Positions 25,504 through 33,479 of a stretch of DNA of 47,980 bases are shown here, in pieces. Under the pieces are notes generated by a model. The model was not told the DNA's origin and did not search any database. It saw only the letters and a program-made list of their open reading frames with translations. Within the stretch, counting starts at the first letter, position 1. Each line of letters begins with the position of its first letter. The position numbers were made by a program, and so were the translations under genes. This DNA comes from Clostridiales bacterium (GTDB taxonomy: Bacteria > Bacillota > Clostridia > Christensenellales > Aristaeellaceae): contig SVHA01000013.1 of assembly GCA_015056085.1 (NCBI GenBank), forward strand, positions 1 through 47,980, written 5' to 3'.

Positions 25504-26187
25504 TTATTTTCCGGTGCTTTCGATCCATTCTGCCAGGCGGTTGAAGTCCTCCCGGGTGCCGGCGAGGTAGAGGATATCCCCGGTGCGGAAGGTGTGGTCC
25601 GGGCGGACGTATTCCACCACCCGGTCGGCACGCTCAATGGCGATGATGTTCAGCCCGAAGCGGCCGCGCAGGTTGACCTGCTGTACTGTCTTGTCCACGG
25701 CGGAATCCGGCAGGGCCAGCTTGGTGATGTTGACCTTTTCGCTGAGTTGAATGTAATCAAGGGTATGGGCGCTTTCCAGCCGGTGGGCCAGACGCACCGC
25801 CATGTCCCGCTCCGGGAACACCACGTCGGCGCCCAACTTTTCCAGAATCTTGCCGTGCTCCTCGCTGGCGGCCTTGGCGATCACCTTAGGCACGCCCAGT
25901 TCCACCAGATTCAGCGTCATGAGGATGGAGGTGTCGATTTTTTCACCGATGCACACCACCGCCACATCGCAGTCCTGCACACCGGTTTCCGACAGCGCCC
26001 GCTTGTCGTAGCCGTTGACGACAAAGGCGTTTTCCGTCAGTTCCCGCATTTCCCGAACCTTTTCTTCGTCCTTGTCCAGCACCATGATTTCAGCGCCTGA
26101 ACGGGCCAGTTCCTTTGCCAGCGCAGAGCCGAAGCGGCCCAGGCCGATGATGGCATAATTGAGTTTGAAATTCTTGCGATGCTTCAT
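25504..26187 (-). CDS. TrkA/KtrA-type potassium channel regulatory subunit
   Basis: Encodes 227 aa. The RCK_N domain has the NAD/ATP-binding GLGRFG (~15-20) with an acidic end of the second strand (MVLDKDEE). The RCK_C domain (~140-220) is VNITKLALPD...GDILYLAGTREDF. It forms a cytoplasmic octameric ring that gates the membrane subunit encoded 24 bases upstream. In many Firmicutes the RCK_C domain binds c-di-AMP, which shuts uptake. Ribosome site AAGGAGG lies nine bases before the ATG. It is the second gene of a two-gene operon. Confidence 0.92.
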   Translation of the reverse strand: MKHRKNFKLNYAIIGLGRFGSALAKELARSGAEIMVLDKDEEKVREMRELTENAFVVNGYDKRALSETGVQDCDVAVVCIGEKIDTSILMTLNLVELGVPKVIAKAASEEHGKILEKLGADVVFPERDMAVRLAHRLESAHTLDYIQLSEKVNITKLALPDSAVDKTVQQVNLRGRFGLNIIAIERADRVVEYVRPDHTFRTGDILYLAGTREDFNRLAEWIESTGK

Positions 26188-26211
26188 GTTGATAGGCCTC
26201 CTTGAGGGGTG

Positions 26212-27507
26212 TCAGCCGATGGCGATGTCGCCGTCGGGATAGCGGACGTGATCGCCGCTGGAGAAATACCACAGGGTGGCGATGGTCATGGGGCCCAGAC
26301 GCCCGATGTACATCAGGGCGATGGACAGCCCCTTGGCAGCGTCTGACAAATCAGGGGAAATGCCGGTGGACAGGCCCACCGTGCCCATGGCGCTCACCAC
26401 TTCAAACAGCAAATCCATAAAGGGGAGATCGGGCTCTGCCAGCGTCATCAGCCAGGTGAATACCACCGCGGCGCCGATGGCCATCAGGGTGATGGTAGCC
26501 GCCTTGCGGAAGGCTTCTCTGGGCAGGCTGTATCGGAAGGCCTTTTCCCCCTGGTTGGTGGCGGCGCTGCGGATGCCCAGCAGCATCACGAAGAAGGTGC
26601 TGGTCTTGATGCCGCCGCCGGTGGAGCCGGGGGATGCGCCGATGAACATCAGCACGATCATCACCAGCAGACCGGCGGATGAGAACGAGCCCAGAGGCAC
26701 GGTGGAGAAGCCTGCCGTGCGGGCGGAAACGCTGTGGAAGAAGGCGTCCATGAAGGGCAGATGCTCCGTGAGCATCAGCAGCGCCGTGCCTGCAGCGGTC
26801 AGCGCCAGACTGACGGACAGCACCACCCGGGCGTGGAGGGAGAACTTCTTCCAGCGGAATTTCTTCTCCCACATTTCCCTGATGACCAGAAAGCCGATGC
26901 CGCCCCAGAAAATCAGCCAGCAGGTGATGAGATTGAGGGCCACGCTGCTGCGGTAGGGGATAAGGCTCTGCATATTGCCCAGAATGTCAAAGCCGGAGTT
27001 GTTGAAGGCCGCCACGGAGTGAAACAGGCTGATGCCCAGCGCCCGCATAGGCGGATAATCCCTGGCAAACACGATGTAGGACATCAGTGCGCCGGTGCCT
27101 TCAAACAAAAGGGTTACGATAAAAATGTCCCTGACAAAGCGCATCAGGCCGCCGCCGGAGGACAGATTCATGCCTTCCCGCAGGACGTGGCGCCCCTTGA
27201 GGTTGATGCGCTTGCCCAGTGCCAGAATGACGCCGGCGCCCACCGCCGTCACGCCCAGACCGCCCACCTGAATCAGCAGCGCCAGAATGGTCTGCCCCAG
27301 AGGGGTGAAGGTGTCGCCGGGATCAATGGCGATCAGACCGGTGACGCACACAGCGCTGGCGGAGGTATACAGGGCGTCGATATAGCGCACCTGCACGCCC
27401 TCCTGAATGCTTGCGGGCAGCATCAGCAGTCCGGAGCCCAGCAGGATCATCGCCGCAAAGCCCAGGGCGATCAGCCGCGGCGGCGTTAAATGCTTCAGCC
27501 ACTTCAT
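26212..27507 (-). CDS. TrkH/KtrB-type potassium channel subunit
   Basis: Encodes 431 aa with four membrane-pore-membrane repeats. The selectivity-filter region of each is visible: SASAVCVTGLIAID, AFNNSGFD, SVSARTAGFST and SAMGTVGLSTG, each with the conserved Gly. The phosphate-loop-like ASPGSTGGGIKTSTF (~310) is the intramembrane gate of the family. It imports K+ driven by Na+ or membrane potential. ATG at 27507 with AAGAGGT eight bases upstream; the 19-residue longer frame contains the transcription start. It heads the operon with the KtrA-like gene. Confidence 0.92.
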   Translation of the reverse strand: MKWLKHLTPPRLIALGFAAMILLGSGLLMLPASIQEGVQVRYIDALYTSASAVCVTGLIAIDPGDTFTPLGQTILALLIQVGGLGVTAVGAGVILALGKRINLKGRHVLREGMNLSSGGGLMRFVRDIFIVTLLFEGTGALMSYIVFARDYPPMRALGISLFHSVAAFNNSGFDILGNMQSLIPYRSSVALNLITCWLIFWGGIGFLVIREMWEKKFRWKKFSLHARVVLSVSLALTAAGTALLMLTEHLPFMDAFFHSVSARTAGFSTVPLGSFSSAGLLVMIVLMFIGASPGSTGGGIKTSTFFVMLLGIRSAATNQGEKAFRYSLPREAFRKAATITLMAIGAAVVFTWLMTLAEPDLPFMDLLFEVVSAMGTVGLSTGISPDLSDAAKGLSIALMYIGRLGPMTIATLWYFSSGDHVRYPDGDIAIG

Positions 27508-27564
27508 CGGGATACCTCTTATAGTCAACAGGGTGTTTTCTGCCGGAGTGCGGAAGATAGGCAT

Positions 27565-27593
27565 AGTATACCACGCTTTGAAGAAAAGCGCAA
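27565..27593 (-). promoter_or_regulatory. Promoter of the ktrB-ktrA-like operon
   Basis: Minus strand TTGCGC (27593-27588), 17-bp spacer, TATACT (27570-27565); leader ~50 nt. I see nothing definite in the remaining 27594-27844. Confidence 0.7.
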
Positions 27594-27844
27594 ATTTATG
27601 GGGAGCGGATGACCGGCCTGCTCCGGAACAATAGCCTGCCCTGATCCTATCATTTTGTTGCCCTGTCCGCAGGAAAACCCGGAGGCATTGTAGAATTTAT
27701 GAAGGGTAGGGAATTTTTCCCATAGAGGCATTCGCGCCATGCCTGCGGCTGATGCATACGCCCGGCGGGCGGAACAATCAACATGATTTCAAGGCGGCGG
27801 CGCCAAGGGCTGCGGCTGCCCGATGAAGAAAGGCGGTTTCCATC

Positions 27845-28582
27845 ATGATGAAGGTGATCATTGCCAAGACGGAAGCAGAAATGAACAATGCCGGTGCTGA
27901 CCTGATCGAGCAGCTGCTCAAGGAAAAGCCCGACGCCTGCCTGGGTCTGGCGACCGGCTCTTCCCCCGTGGGGATGTATCAGGAACTCATCCGCCGCTGC
28001 GAGGCGGGTCAGGTGGATTTCTCCAAGGCCTGCTCTGTGAATCTGGACGAGTATGTGGGCCTGACGGGCGAACACCCCCAGAGCTACCGCTACTTCATGA
28101 ACGAGCAGCTCTTCAACCACGTCAACATCGACAAGGCCCGCACCACCGTGGCCTGCGGCGTGGGCGATCCGGAGGAGAATCTGGCTGCCTTCCGCGGGGA
28201 AATCGCCGCCAAACCCCGTGATATTCAGGTGCTGGGCGTGGGCGTGGACGGTCACATCGCCTTCAACGAGCCCGGCGAAGTGCTTCACGGCCTGGCTCAC
28301 ATGGAAACCCTGGACGAGAGCACCATCGAGGCCAATCAGCGCTTCTTCGCCTCCCGTGACGATGTGCCCCGCAAGGCCTTTACCATGGGCATGGCGGAAA
28401 TCATGCACGCCCGCAAACTGCTGCTGCTGGTCAACGGCGCCAGCAAGGCCAAGGCCATCAGCCAGCTGCTTCTGACCGATGAAATCACCACCGCCAACCC
28501 TGTCACCATGGTGCGCCTGCACCCCGATGTGACCGTGGTCATGGGCCAGGAACTGGCCGACGCCATCGGCTACAAGGCGTAA
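27845..28582 (+). CDS. nagB: Glucosamine-6-phosphate deaminase
   Basis: Encodes 245 aa. The enzyme converts glucosamine-6-phosphate to fructose-6-phosphate and ammonia in the cytoplasm, the last step of amino-sugar catabolism. Visible signatures are the phosphate-binding LGLATGSSPVGMY (~33-45), SVNLDEYVGL with the catalytic Asp (~65), and VLGVGVDGHIAFNEPG (~130-145) with the Asp-His-Glu relay. The length fits the short bacterial NagB form without the allosteric C-terminal tail. Start is the first of two adjacent ATGs behind AAAGGCGG, though the second ATG is equally likely. No nagA lies in the window, so the gene is detached from its usual partner. Confidence 0.95.
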   Translation: MMKVIIAKTEAEMNNAGADLIEQLLKEKPDACLGLATGSSPVGMYQELIRRCEAGQVDFSKACSVNLDEYVGLTGEHPQSYRYFMNEQLFNHVNIDKARTTVACGVGDPEENLAAFRGEIAAKPRDIQVLGVGVDGHIAFNEPGEVLHGLAHMETLDESTIEANQRFFASRDDVPRKAFTMGMAEIMHARKLLLLVNGASKAKAISQLLLTDEITTANPVTMVRLHPDVTVVMGQELADAIGYKA

Positions 28583-28593
28583 AAACATTTCAG

Positions 28594-28624
28594 CCCCGGA
28601 GAGATGAGCGCTCCGGGGTTTTTT
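28594..28624 (+). terminator. Terminator of nagB
   Basis: Perfect 8-bp stem CCCCGGAG/CTCCGGGG (28594-28601/28611-28618) followed by six T residues. Confidence 0.92.
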
Positions 28625-28653
28625 GATGGGGCGGGAAGTTGCCCTTCCTACGG

Positions 28654-28682
28654 TTGCAAAAAAAGGCGCAATGTGCTATAAT
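28654..28682 (+). promoter_or_regulatory. Promoter of the tat operon
   Basis: TTGCAA (28654-28659), 17-bp spacer and an extended TGC-TATAAT -10 (28674-28682). Confidence 0.82.
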
Positions 28683-28719
28683 GGGCGAAGAAAGTTGATG
28701 GGAGGGGTGAGAAGCCGGC

Positions 28720-29043
28720 GTGTTTAACATGGGATTTGAAGAGCTGATTCTCATCCTGCTGGTGGCCTTCATCATCGTGGGGCCCAAGGACCTGCCCAAG
28801 GTGGCCAGGGCCATTGGCCGTGCGGTGCGTTACATCAAGGCAATGTTCGCCGAATTCAAGGAAGAAACCGGTCTGGACGAAGTGATGGACGAATTGAAGG
28901 AAACCGAGCGTGACCTGAAGCAGACCATGAAAGAGGTCGATCCCCGCAAGGAGATCAAAGAGGCCGAAGCGGATGTGCGTGCGTCTCTGAAAGAGGCGGA
29001 AAAGTCCGCCAAGGAAGGCCTGGAGTCTGACAACAAGGGGTAA
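28720..29043 (+). CDS. tatB: Twin-arginine translocase subunit TatB-like
   Basis: Encodes 107 aa with a GTG start giving MFNMGFEELILILLVAFIIVGPKDLPK, the classic TatB opening: N-terminal membrane helix, Gly-Pro hinge, then amphipathic helix. A long charged coiled tail (~45-107, repeats of KEAEADVRASLKEAEK type) is longer than in TatA, which is why I call TatB. TatB receives folded precursors with Arg-Arg signals together with TatC. GGAGGGG lies 12 bases before the GTG. It is the first gene of a three-gene tat operon with a strong promoter. Confidence 0.85.
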   Translation: MFNMGFEELILILLVAFIIVGPKDLPKVARAIGRAVRYIKAMFAEFKEETGLDEVMDELKETERDLKQTMKEVDPRKEIKEAEADVRASLKEAEKSAKEGLESDNKG

Positions 29044-29098
29044 ATCAACAAAAATGAAGTCAATTAGATCGAAATGATCAAAACAGGAGGAAAATGAT

Positions 29099-29278
29099 AT
29101 GCGTATTGGTCTTCCCGAGATTCTGCTGATTCTGGTGCTGGCGCTGGTGGTCTTTGGCGGCGGCAAGCTGGCTGGTGTGGGCAAGGCCCTGGGCCAGAGC
29201 ATCCGTGAATTCAAGAAGGAAGTCAAGAATCCCGAGCAGGAAGAAGCCGGGGAAGAAAAGAAGACTGAGGAACAGTAA
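29099..29278 (+). CDS. tatA: Twin-arginine translocase subunit TatA
   Basis: Encodes 59 aa, easily missed because it is short. ATG at 29099, eight bases after AGGAGG. It reads MRIGLPEILLILVLALVVF, then the GGGKLAGVGKALGQSIREFK hinge-and-amphipathic helix, and an acidic tail ending KTEEQ. TatA subunits polymerise to form the pore or membrane-thinning patch. It stands between tatB and tatC, five bases before the tatC start. Confidence 0.92.
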   Translation: MRIGLPEILLILVLALVVFGGGKLAGVGKALGQSIREFKKEVKNPEQEEAGEEKKTEEQ

Positions 29279-29283
29279 TCACT

Positions 29284-30069
29284 ATGGCGAATCAAGGCAA
29301 ACGCCCGCTGACGGCAGAGGAAAAGGCTGCCGCCGAAAAAGAGCGGGTGGAGAAGAAAGAATCGCTGTTTGAACACCTCCGCGCCATGCGCAGGATGCTG
29401 GTCGTGTCGGTGGCTGCGGTGGCGGTTGTGTTTGTGGTGCTGTTTTACGGCTTCTGCAACCAGCTGGTGGATTTCATTCTGGAGCCTGTGCGCTCCAGAG
29501 GCATTGAAATCATTGCCACAGCGGTGTCCGAGGCGCTGATGATGCAGCTCAAAAGCTGCCTGATCGTGGCCATTGTGCTGGCGATGCCTGTCATTATCCA
29601 GCAGGTTTGGTCCTTCGTGTCGCCGGCGCTGTATCCCAGCGAAAAGCGACTGTTCATGGGCCTGTTTGTGGTGATGGCGCTGCTGTTTGCCCTGGGCGTG
29701 GTGTTCTGCTATGTGGTGGTGTTCCCCCTGACAGTGGACCTGTTCTGGGAAGCCAGCGAGGGCGTGGCCCACGCTATGTGGTCAGTCAATGAGTACCTCA
29801 ACTTCGCCCTGTCCTTCATCCTGCCCTTCGGCCTGATGTTTGAGATGCCGGTGGCGGTGTTCATGCTGGCCCGCCATGGCAAGGCGAACTACCGCAGCCT
29901 GTGCCGCAGCCGTAAGTATGTCATCCTGGCCATTGCGGTGGTGGCGGCGGTGCTGACGCCTCCGGACGTGATCTCCCAGTGTATGCTGATGGCGCCCATG
30001 ATCGTTCTGTACGAAATTTCCGTGCAGGTGTCCCGCTTCGTCAAGCCCAAGAAGCCGGTGGAAGCGTAA
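29284..30069 (+). CDS. tatC: Twin-arginine translocase subunit TatC
   Basis: Encodes 261 aa. A cytoplasmic N-terminal extension of ~25 charged residues precedes the conserved LFEHLRAMRRML, which helps bind the Arg-Arg signal. Six membrane helices follow. The first periplasmic-type loop carries the family's LEPVRS and the FVSPALYPSEK motif (~115-125). It is the receptor of the Tat export pathway. The operon ends at a strong terminator. No Tat substrate with an obvious Arg-Arg signal is encoded nearby. Confidence 0.94.
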   Translation: MANQGKRPLTAEEKAAAEKERVEKKESLFEHLRAMRRMLVVSVAAVAVVFVVLFYGFCNQLVDFILEPVRSRGIEIIATAVSEALMMQLKSCLIVAIVLAMPVIIQQVWSFVSPALYPSEKRLFMGLFVVMALLFALGVVFCYVVVFPLTVDLFWEASEGVAHAMWSVNEYLNFALSFILPFGLMFEMPVAVFMLARHGKANYRSLCRSRKYVILAIAVVAAVLTPPDVISQCMLMAPMIVLYEISVQVSRFVKPKKPVEA

Positions 30070-30084
30070 ATCTGCAAAATCAAA

Positions 30085-30124
30085 AAGGCTTGCTGTCTGC
30101 TGATGCAGAGGGCGAGCCTTTTTT
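30085..30124 (+). terminator. Terminator of the tat operon
   Basis: Stem AAGGCTTGC/GCGAGCCTT (one G-U) with an inner TCTGC/GCAGA helix, then TTTTTT. Confidence 0.9.
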
Positions 30125-30312
30125 GCGTCGGGAAATCTGCGGCGCCGGAGGAAAATCTGCAAAGATTGGCAGAAAAAGGTGCGGAGGGATGACGAAAAAA
30201 AGGAGTGTGTTAAACTTTTGTCGAATGTAATCCCGAAGGCGTAGCGTATTCTCTTTCTGAAGAAGAAAACGCTGAGAAGGGCTGCGCCTGAAACACAAAG
30301 GAGTTGTCTGTG

Positions 30313-30552
30313 ATGAAAATTACCATTTGCATCGGTTCCAGCTGCCACCTCAAGGGCTCCCGGCAGATCGTGCAGGAACTGCAGAGCCTGGTGGCGCAGC
30401 ACGACCTGAAGGATCAAATCGAGCTGGCGGGCCAGTTCTGTATGGGAAACTGCCAGAGGGGCGTGTGCGTGACGGTGGATGAGGATACCTTCTCCCTGAC
30501 GCCGGAAACCACCCGTGAATTCTTTGAAAAAGACGTTCTTCCCCGCCTGTAA
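30313..30552 (+). CDS. Thioredoxin-like 2Fe-2S ferredoxin
   Basis: Encodes 79 aa. ATG at 30313, nine bases after GGAG; a TTG three codons upstream touches the site. The four cluster ligands follow the NuoE/HydC pattern: CIGSSC (C-x4-C, residues 6-11) and CMGNC (C-x3-C, ~43-47), in a small thioredoxin-like fold. It probably passes electrons to or from the hydrogenase-like proteins encoded downstream, since it is the first gene of that block and 74 bases from the next. It is shorter than NuoE because the helical N-terminal domain is absent. Confidence 0.85.
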   Translation: MKITICIGSSCHLKGSRQIVQELQSLVAQHDLKDQIELAGQFCMGNCQRGVCVTVDEDTFSLTPETTREFFEKDVLPRL

Positions 30553-30626
30553 GACAGTCGGGTGATTCCCTTTTGGGCTGGCGTTGCGTCGTCAGCCCTA
30601 TTGCCGTGATTGGAGGCTGCCCATTT

Positions 30627-32303
30627 ATGCAGGAAATCCTCAACCTCAACCGCAACAATTGCACCGACTGCTACAAGTGCATCCGTGACTGCTCGGTGAA
30701 GGCCATCGCCTTTTCCGACGATACGGCGGAAATCGTCCACAACGAGTGCATTCTCTGCGGACGGTGCTATGTGACCTGCCCGCAGAAGGCCAAGCAGGTA
30801 CGCAATGACATCGGACGCGTCAAGGATGCCATTGCCCAGGGCAAGCGGGTGGTGTGTTCTCTGGCGCCGTCCTTCATCGCCAACTTCCGCATCCGCTCCC
30901 TGGATGTGATCGCAGAGGCTCTGATGAAGTTGGGCTTTGCGGAGATTCAGGAGACGGCCATCGGTGCCCAGTTGGTCAGCGAGGAATACGCCCGCATCAT
31001 GGAGCAGGGCACCCTGCCGGTGATCATCTCCAGCTGCTGCCCCTCCATCAATATGCTCATCCGCAAGTATTATCCTGCCATGCTGCCTTATCTTGCCAAG
31101 GCGCTTACCCCCATGGAGGCTCACTGCAAACTGATCCGCCAGCAGCAGCCCGACGCCTACACCGTATTCGTCGGCCCCTGCATTGCCAAAAAGCGGGAGG
31201 GCGACGACAGCCCCTATGTGGACGCCGTGCTGACCTTTGACGAACTGGCAGACTGGTTCAGCCAGGAAAACATCGTCCTGCCCTATGAGCACGTGGACCC
31301 CATGAGCGAGGGCGCCATTGCAAGACTCTATCCCGCCACCGGCGGTGTGCTGAAGGCCACGGCCAAGGTGAAGGGTTACCGCCGCATTGCCATTGACGGC
31401 ATCGACAACTGCCGGGCCGTGTTTCAAGAAATTGAGAACGACGAATTCGGCAAGGTGTTCATTGAAATGAGCGCCTGCGAGGGCAGCTGCGTCAACGGCC
31501 CCTGCATCCGTGACCACGCCGAGCGCCGTCTCAAGGGCGCCATGCGGGTGGATACCTTCTCCGGCAGCGGCGAAACGCCTTTCGTGATTGATGAAAAGCC
31601 GGACGTGCGCACCACCTACACCTTTGAAGGCAACCATCAGCAGTTCTTTGGCGGCGACGCCATCCGGGATATGCTCTACAAGATGGGTAAGACCTCCCCG
31701 GAGAAGGAACTCAACTGCGGCAGTTGCGGCTATCCCACCTGCCGGGATAAGGCCATCGCCATTCTGCAGGGCAAGGCCCGCATCGAAATGTGCCTGCCCT
31801 TCCTCAAGGAAAAGGCGGAGAGTTTCTCGGACAACATCATTCACCACACGCCCACGGCGGTTATCGTCATGGACGAAGACCTGATGGTGCAGCAGATCAA
31901 CCCCGCTGCGCTGAAGATGTTCCACCTGCGCAACACCAAGGACATCCTCCACGAGCATATCGTGAAGATCCTGGATCCCCAGCGGTATCAGCAGATCGTC
32001 ACGGCGGCGCTCCATTCCCAGACGAGCAAGCATTTTGTGCCGGATTACGACCTGTATGTGGATGAAACCATCCTCTACGACAGGCAGTATCATCTGGTGA
32101 TCACCCTCATCAGGGACATTACCGAGCAGGAAAAACTGCGGATGCAGGGCGCAGACCTGAAGCAGCAGACGGCGGAGATCACCGACAAGGTGATTGAAAA
32201 GCAGATGCGTATTGTGCAGGAGATTGCTTCGCTCCTGGGTGAAACCACGGCAGAGACGCAAATTGCGCTGAACAAACTGAAGGATGCAATGTCACATGAA
32301 TAA
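30627..32303 (+). CDS. Group C (sensory-type) [FeFe] hydrogenase with PAS domain
   Basis: Encodes 558 aa. Two 4Fe-4S motifs at the start (CTDCYKCIRDC, residues 12-22; CILCGRCYVTCP, ~41-52) precede the H-cluster domain: SSCCPSIN, GPCIAKKREGD and EMSACEGSCVNGPC, the group C versions of the three hydrogenase signatures. A further 4Fe-4S domain (CGSCGYPTC...C, ~365-390) is followed by a PAS domain (~400-510) and a helical tail. This architecture (HydS) is regarded as a hydrogen or redox sensor rather than a producer of hydrogen. Start: ATG at 30627, ten bases after GGAGG. It overlaps the phosphatase gene by eight bases, so signal passing from PAS to phosphatase is likely (inference). Confidence 0.9.
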   Translation: MQEILNLNRNNCTDCYKCIRDCSVKAIAFSDDTAEIVHNECILCGRCYVTCPQKAKQVRNDIGRVKDAIAQGKRVVCSLAPSFIANFRIRSLDVIAEALMKLGFAEIQETAIGAQLVSEEYARIMEQGTLPVIISSCCPSINMLIRKYYPAMLPYLAKALTPMEAHCKLIRQQQPDAYTVFVGPCIAKKREGDDSPYVDAVLTFDELADWFSQENIVLPYEHVDPMSEGAIARLYPATGGVLKATAKVKGYRRIAIDGIDNCRAVFQEIENDEFGKVFIEMSACEGSCVNGPCIRDHAERRLKGAMRVDTFSGSGETPFVIDEKPDVRTTYTFEGNHQQFFGGDAIRDMLYKMGKTSPEKELNCGSCGYPTCRDKAIAILQGKARIEMCLPFLKEKAESFSDNIIHHTPTAVIVMDEDLMVQQINPAALKMFHLRNTKDILHEHIVKILDPQRYQQIVTAALHSQTSKHFVPDYDLYVDETILYDRQYHLVITLIRDITEQEKLRMQGADLKQQTAEITDKVIEKQMRIVQEIASLLGETTAETQIALNKLKDAMSHE

Positions 32304-33468
32304 TCTTTGGATTGAAACGGGCTGGATCAGCCTCAACCATGTGGGCGAAACCCTGTGCGGCGATAAGGTGGAGGTGTTCGGCGGCGGCGATGAGGATCTC
32401 ACGCTGGTGCTGGCGGATGGACTGGGCAGCGGCGTGAAGGCCAACATCCTTTCCACCCTCACCTCCAAGATTCTCTGTACCATGATCTCCGGCGGCATCC
32501 CGCTGGAGGAATGCGTGGCCACCATCGCCAACACCCTGCCGGTGTGCAGCGTGCGGAAGGTGGCGTATTCCACCTTCACCATCCTGAGAATCCTCAACAA
32601 CGAGGTCGCCCACATCATCCAGTTTGATAACCCCGCCACCATCGTCCTGCGTAAAGGCCAGGTGTTCGATTATCCCCGTACCACCCGCACCATTGCCGGG
32701 AAGACCATCTGGGAAAGTACCTTCCCCATTGAAGAAGACGATGTGTTCATTGCCATGAGCGACGGCGCGGAATGGGCAGGCGTAGGCATGACGATGAATT
32801 TCGGTTGGACGAGGGATTCCATTGCCGATTATGCCATCGCCAACTATCTGCCGGAAAACAGCGCCAAACTCACTGCAGGGCTGATCATTGACGAGTGCGA
32901 CCGGCTCTACGGCGGACGCCCGGGGGATGACACCACCGTGGCTGTGGCGCGCATCCGCAACCGTCACACGGTGAACCTGCTGGTGGGTCCGCCGGAGAAC
33001 AAGGAGGACGACGAAAAGATGCTGCGCCTGTTCTTTGAAAAGAACGGCAGCAAGATCGTCTGCGGCGGCACCACCAGCAATGTGGTGTCCAGATATCTCA
33101 ACGAGCCCATCGTGACCTCTCTGGACTATTGGGACCCGGATGTGCCGCCCACCTGTTCCATCAAGGGCGTGGATCTGACCACGGAAGGCGTCATCACCCT
33201 ATCGAAGGTGCTGGCCTACGCCGAGGATTACATCGATCAGGCGAAATTGGCGCCCATGTGGTGCACCCGCAAGGACGGCGCCAGCCAGATCGCCCGGGAA
33301 CTGTTTGAAAACGCCACCGACGTCAACTTCTTTGTGGGACGTGCCGTCAATCCCGCCCATCAGAATCCCGATCTGCCCATCACCTTCAACATCAAGATGA
33401 ACCTGGTGGAAAGCCTGTCCAAGGCGCTGGAGAAAATGGGCAAGAAGATCAAGGTCAGTTACTACTAA
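32296..33468 (+). CDS. SpoIIE/PP2C-type phosphatase with an extra C-terminal domain
   Basis: Encodes 390 aa. Residues ~1-220 show the SpoIIE/PP2C fold: LTLVLADGLGSGVKAN (metal Asp, ~36), DVFIAMSDGAEWAG (~150) and GRPGDDTTVAVARI (~210). Serine or threonine phosphates on partner proteins are the expected substrate. Residues ~225-390 form a second domain, starting LLVGPPENKEDDEKMLRLFF and KIVCGGTTSN, that I cannot link to a known fold; similar tails seem tied to phosphatases of hydrogenase loci. The ATG at 32296 overlaps the end of the hydrogenase gene (8 bases). The group B hydrogenase gene starts 11 bases downstream. Confidence 0.87.
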   Translation: MNNLWIETGWISLNHVGETLCGDKVEVFGGGDEDLTLVLADGLGSGVKANILSTLTSKILCTMISGGIPLEECVATIANTLPVCSVRKVAYSTFTILRILNNEVAHIIQFDNPATIVLRKGQVFDYPRTTRTIAGKTIWESTFPIEEDDVFIAMSDGAEWAGVGMTMNFGWTRDSIADYAIANYLPENSAKLTAGLIIDECDRLYGGRPGDDTTVAVARIRNRHTVNLLVGPPENKEDDEKMLRLFFEKNGSKIVCGGTTSNVVSRYLNEPIVTSLDYWDPDVPPTCSIKGVDLTTEGVITLSKVLAYAEDYIDQAKLAPMWCTRKDGASQIARELFENATDVNFFVGRAVNPAHQNPDLPITFNIKMNLVESLSKALEKMGKKIKVSYY

Positions 33469-33479
33469 GGAGAAGGAAT

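Noticed and set aside
26276..27489. Plus-strand frames opposite the KtrB-like gene
   Set aside because: They are mirror frames of a gene with clear TrkH filter motifs and a minus-strand promoter.
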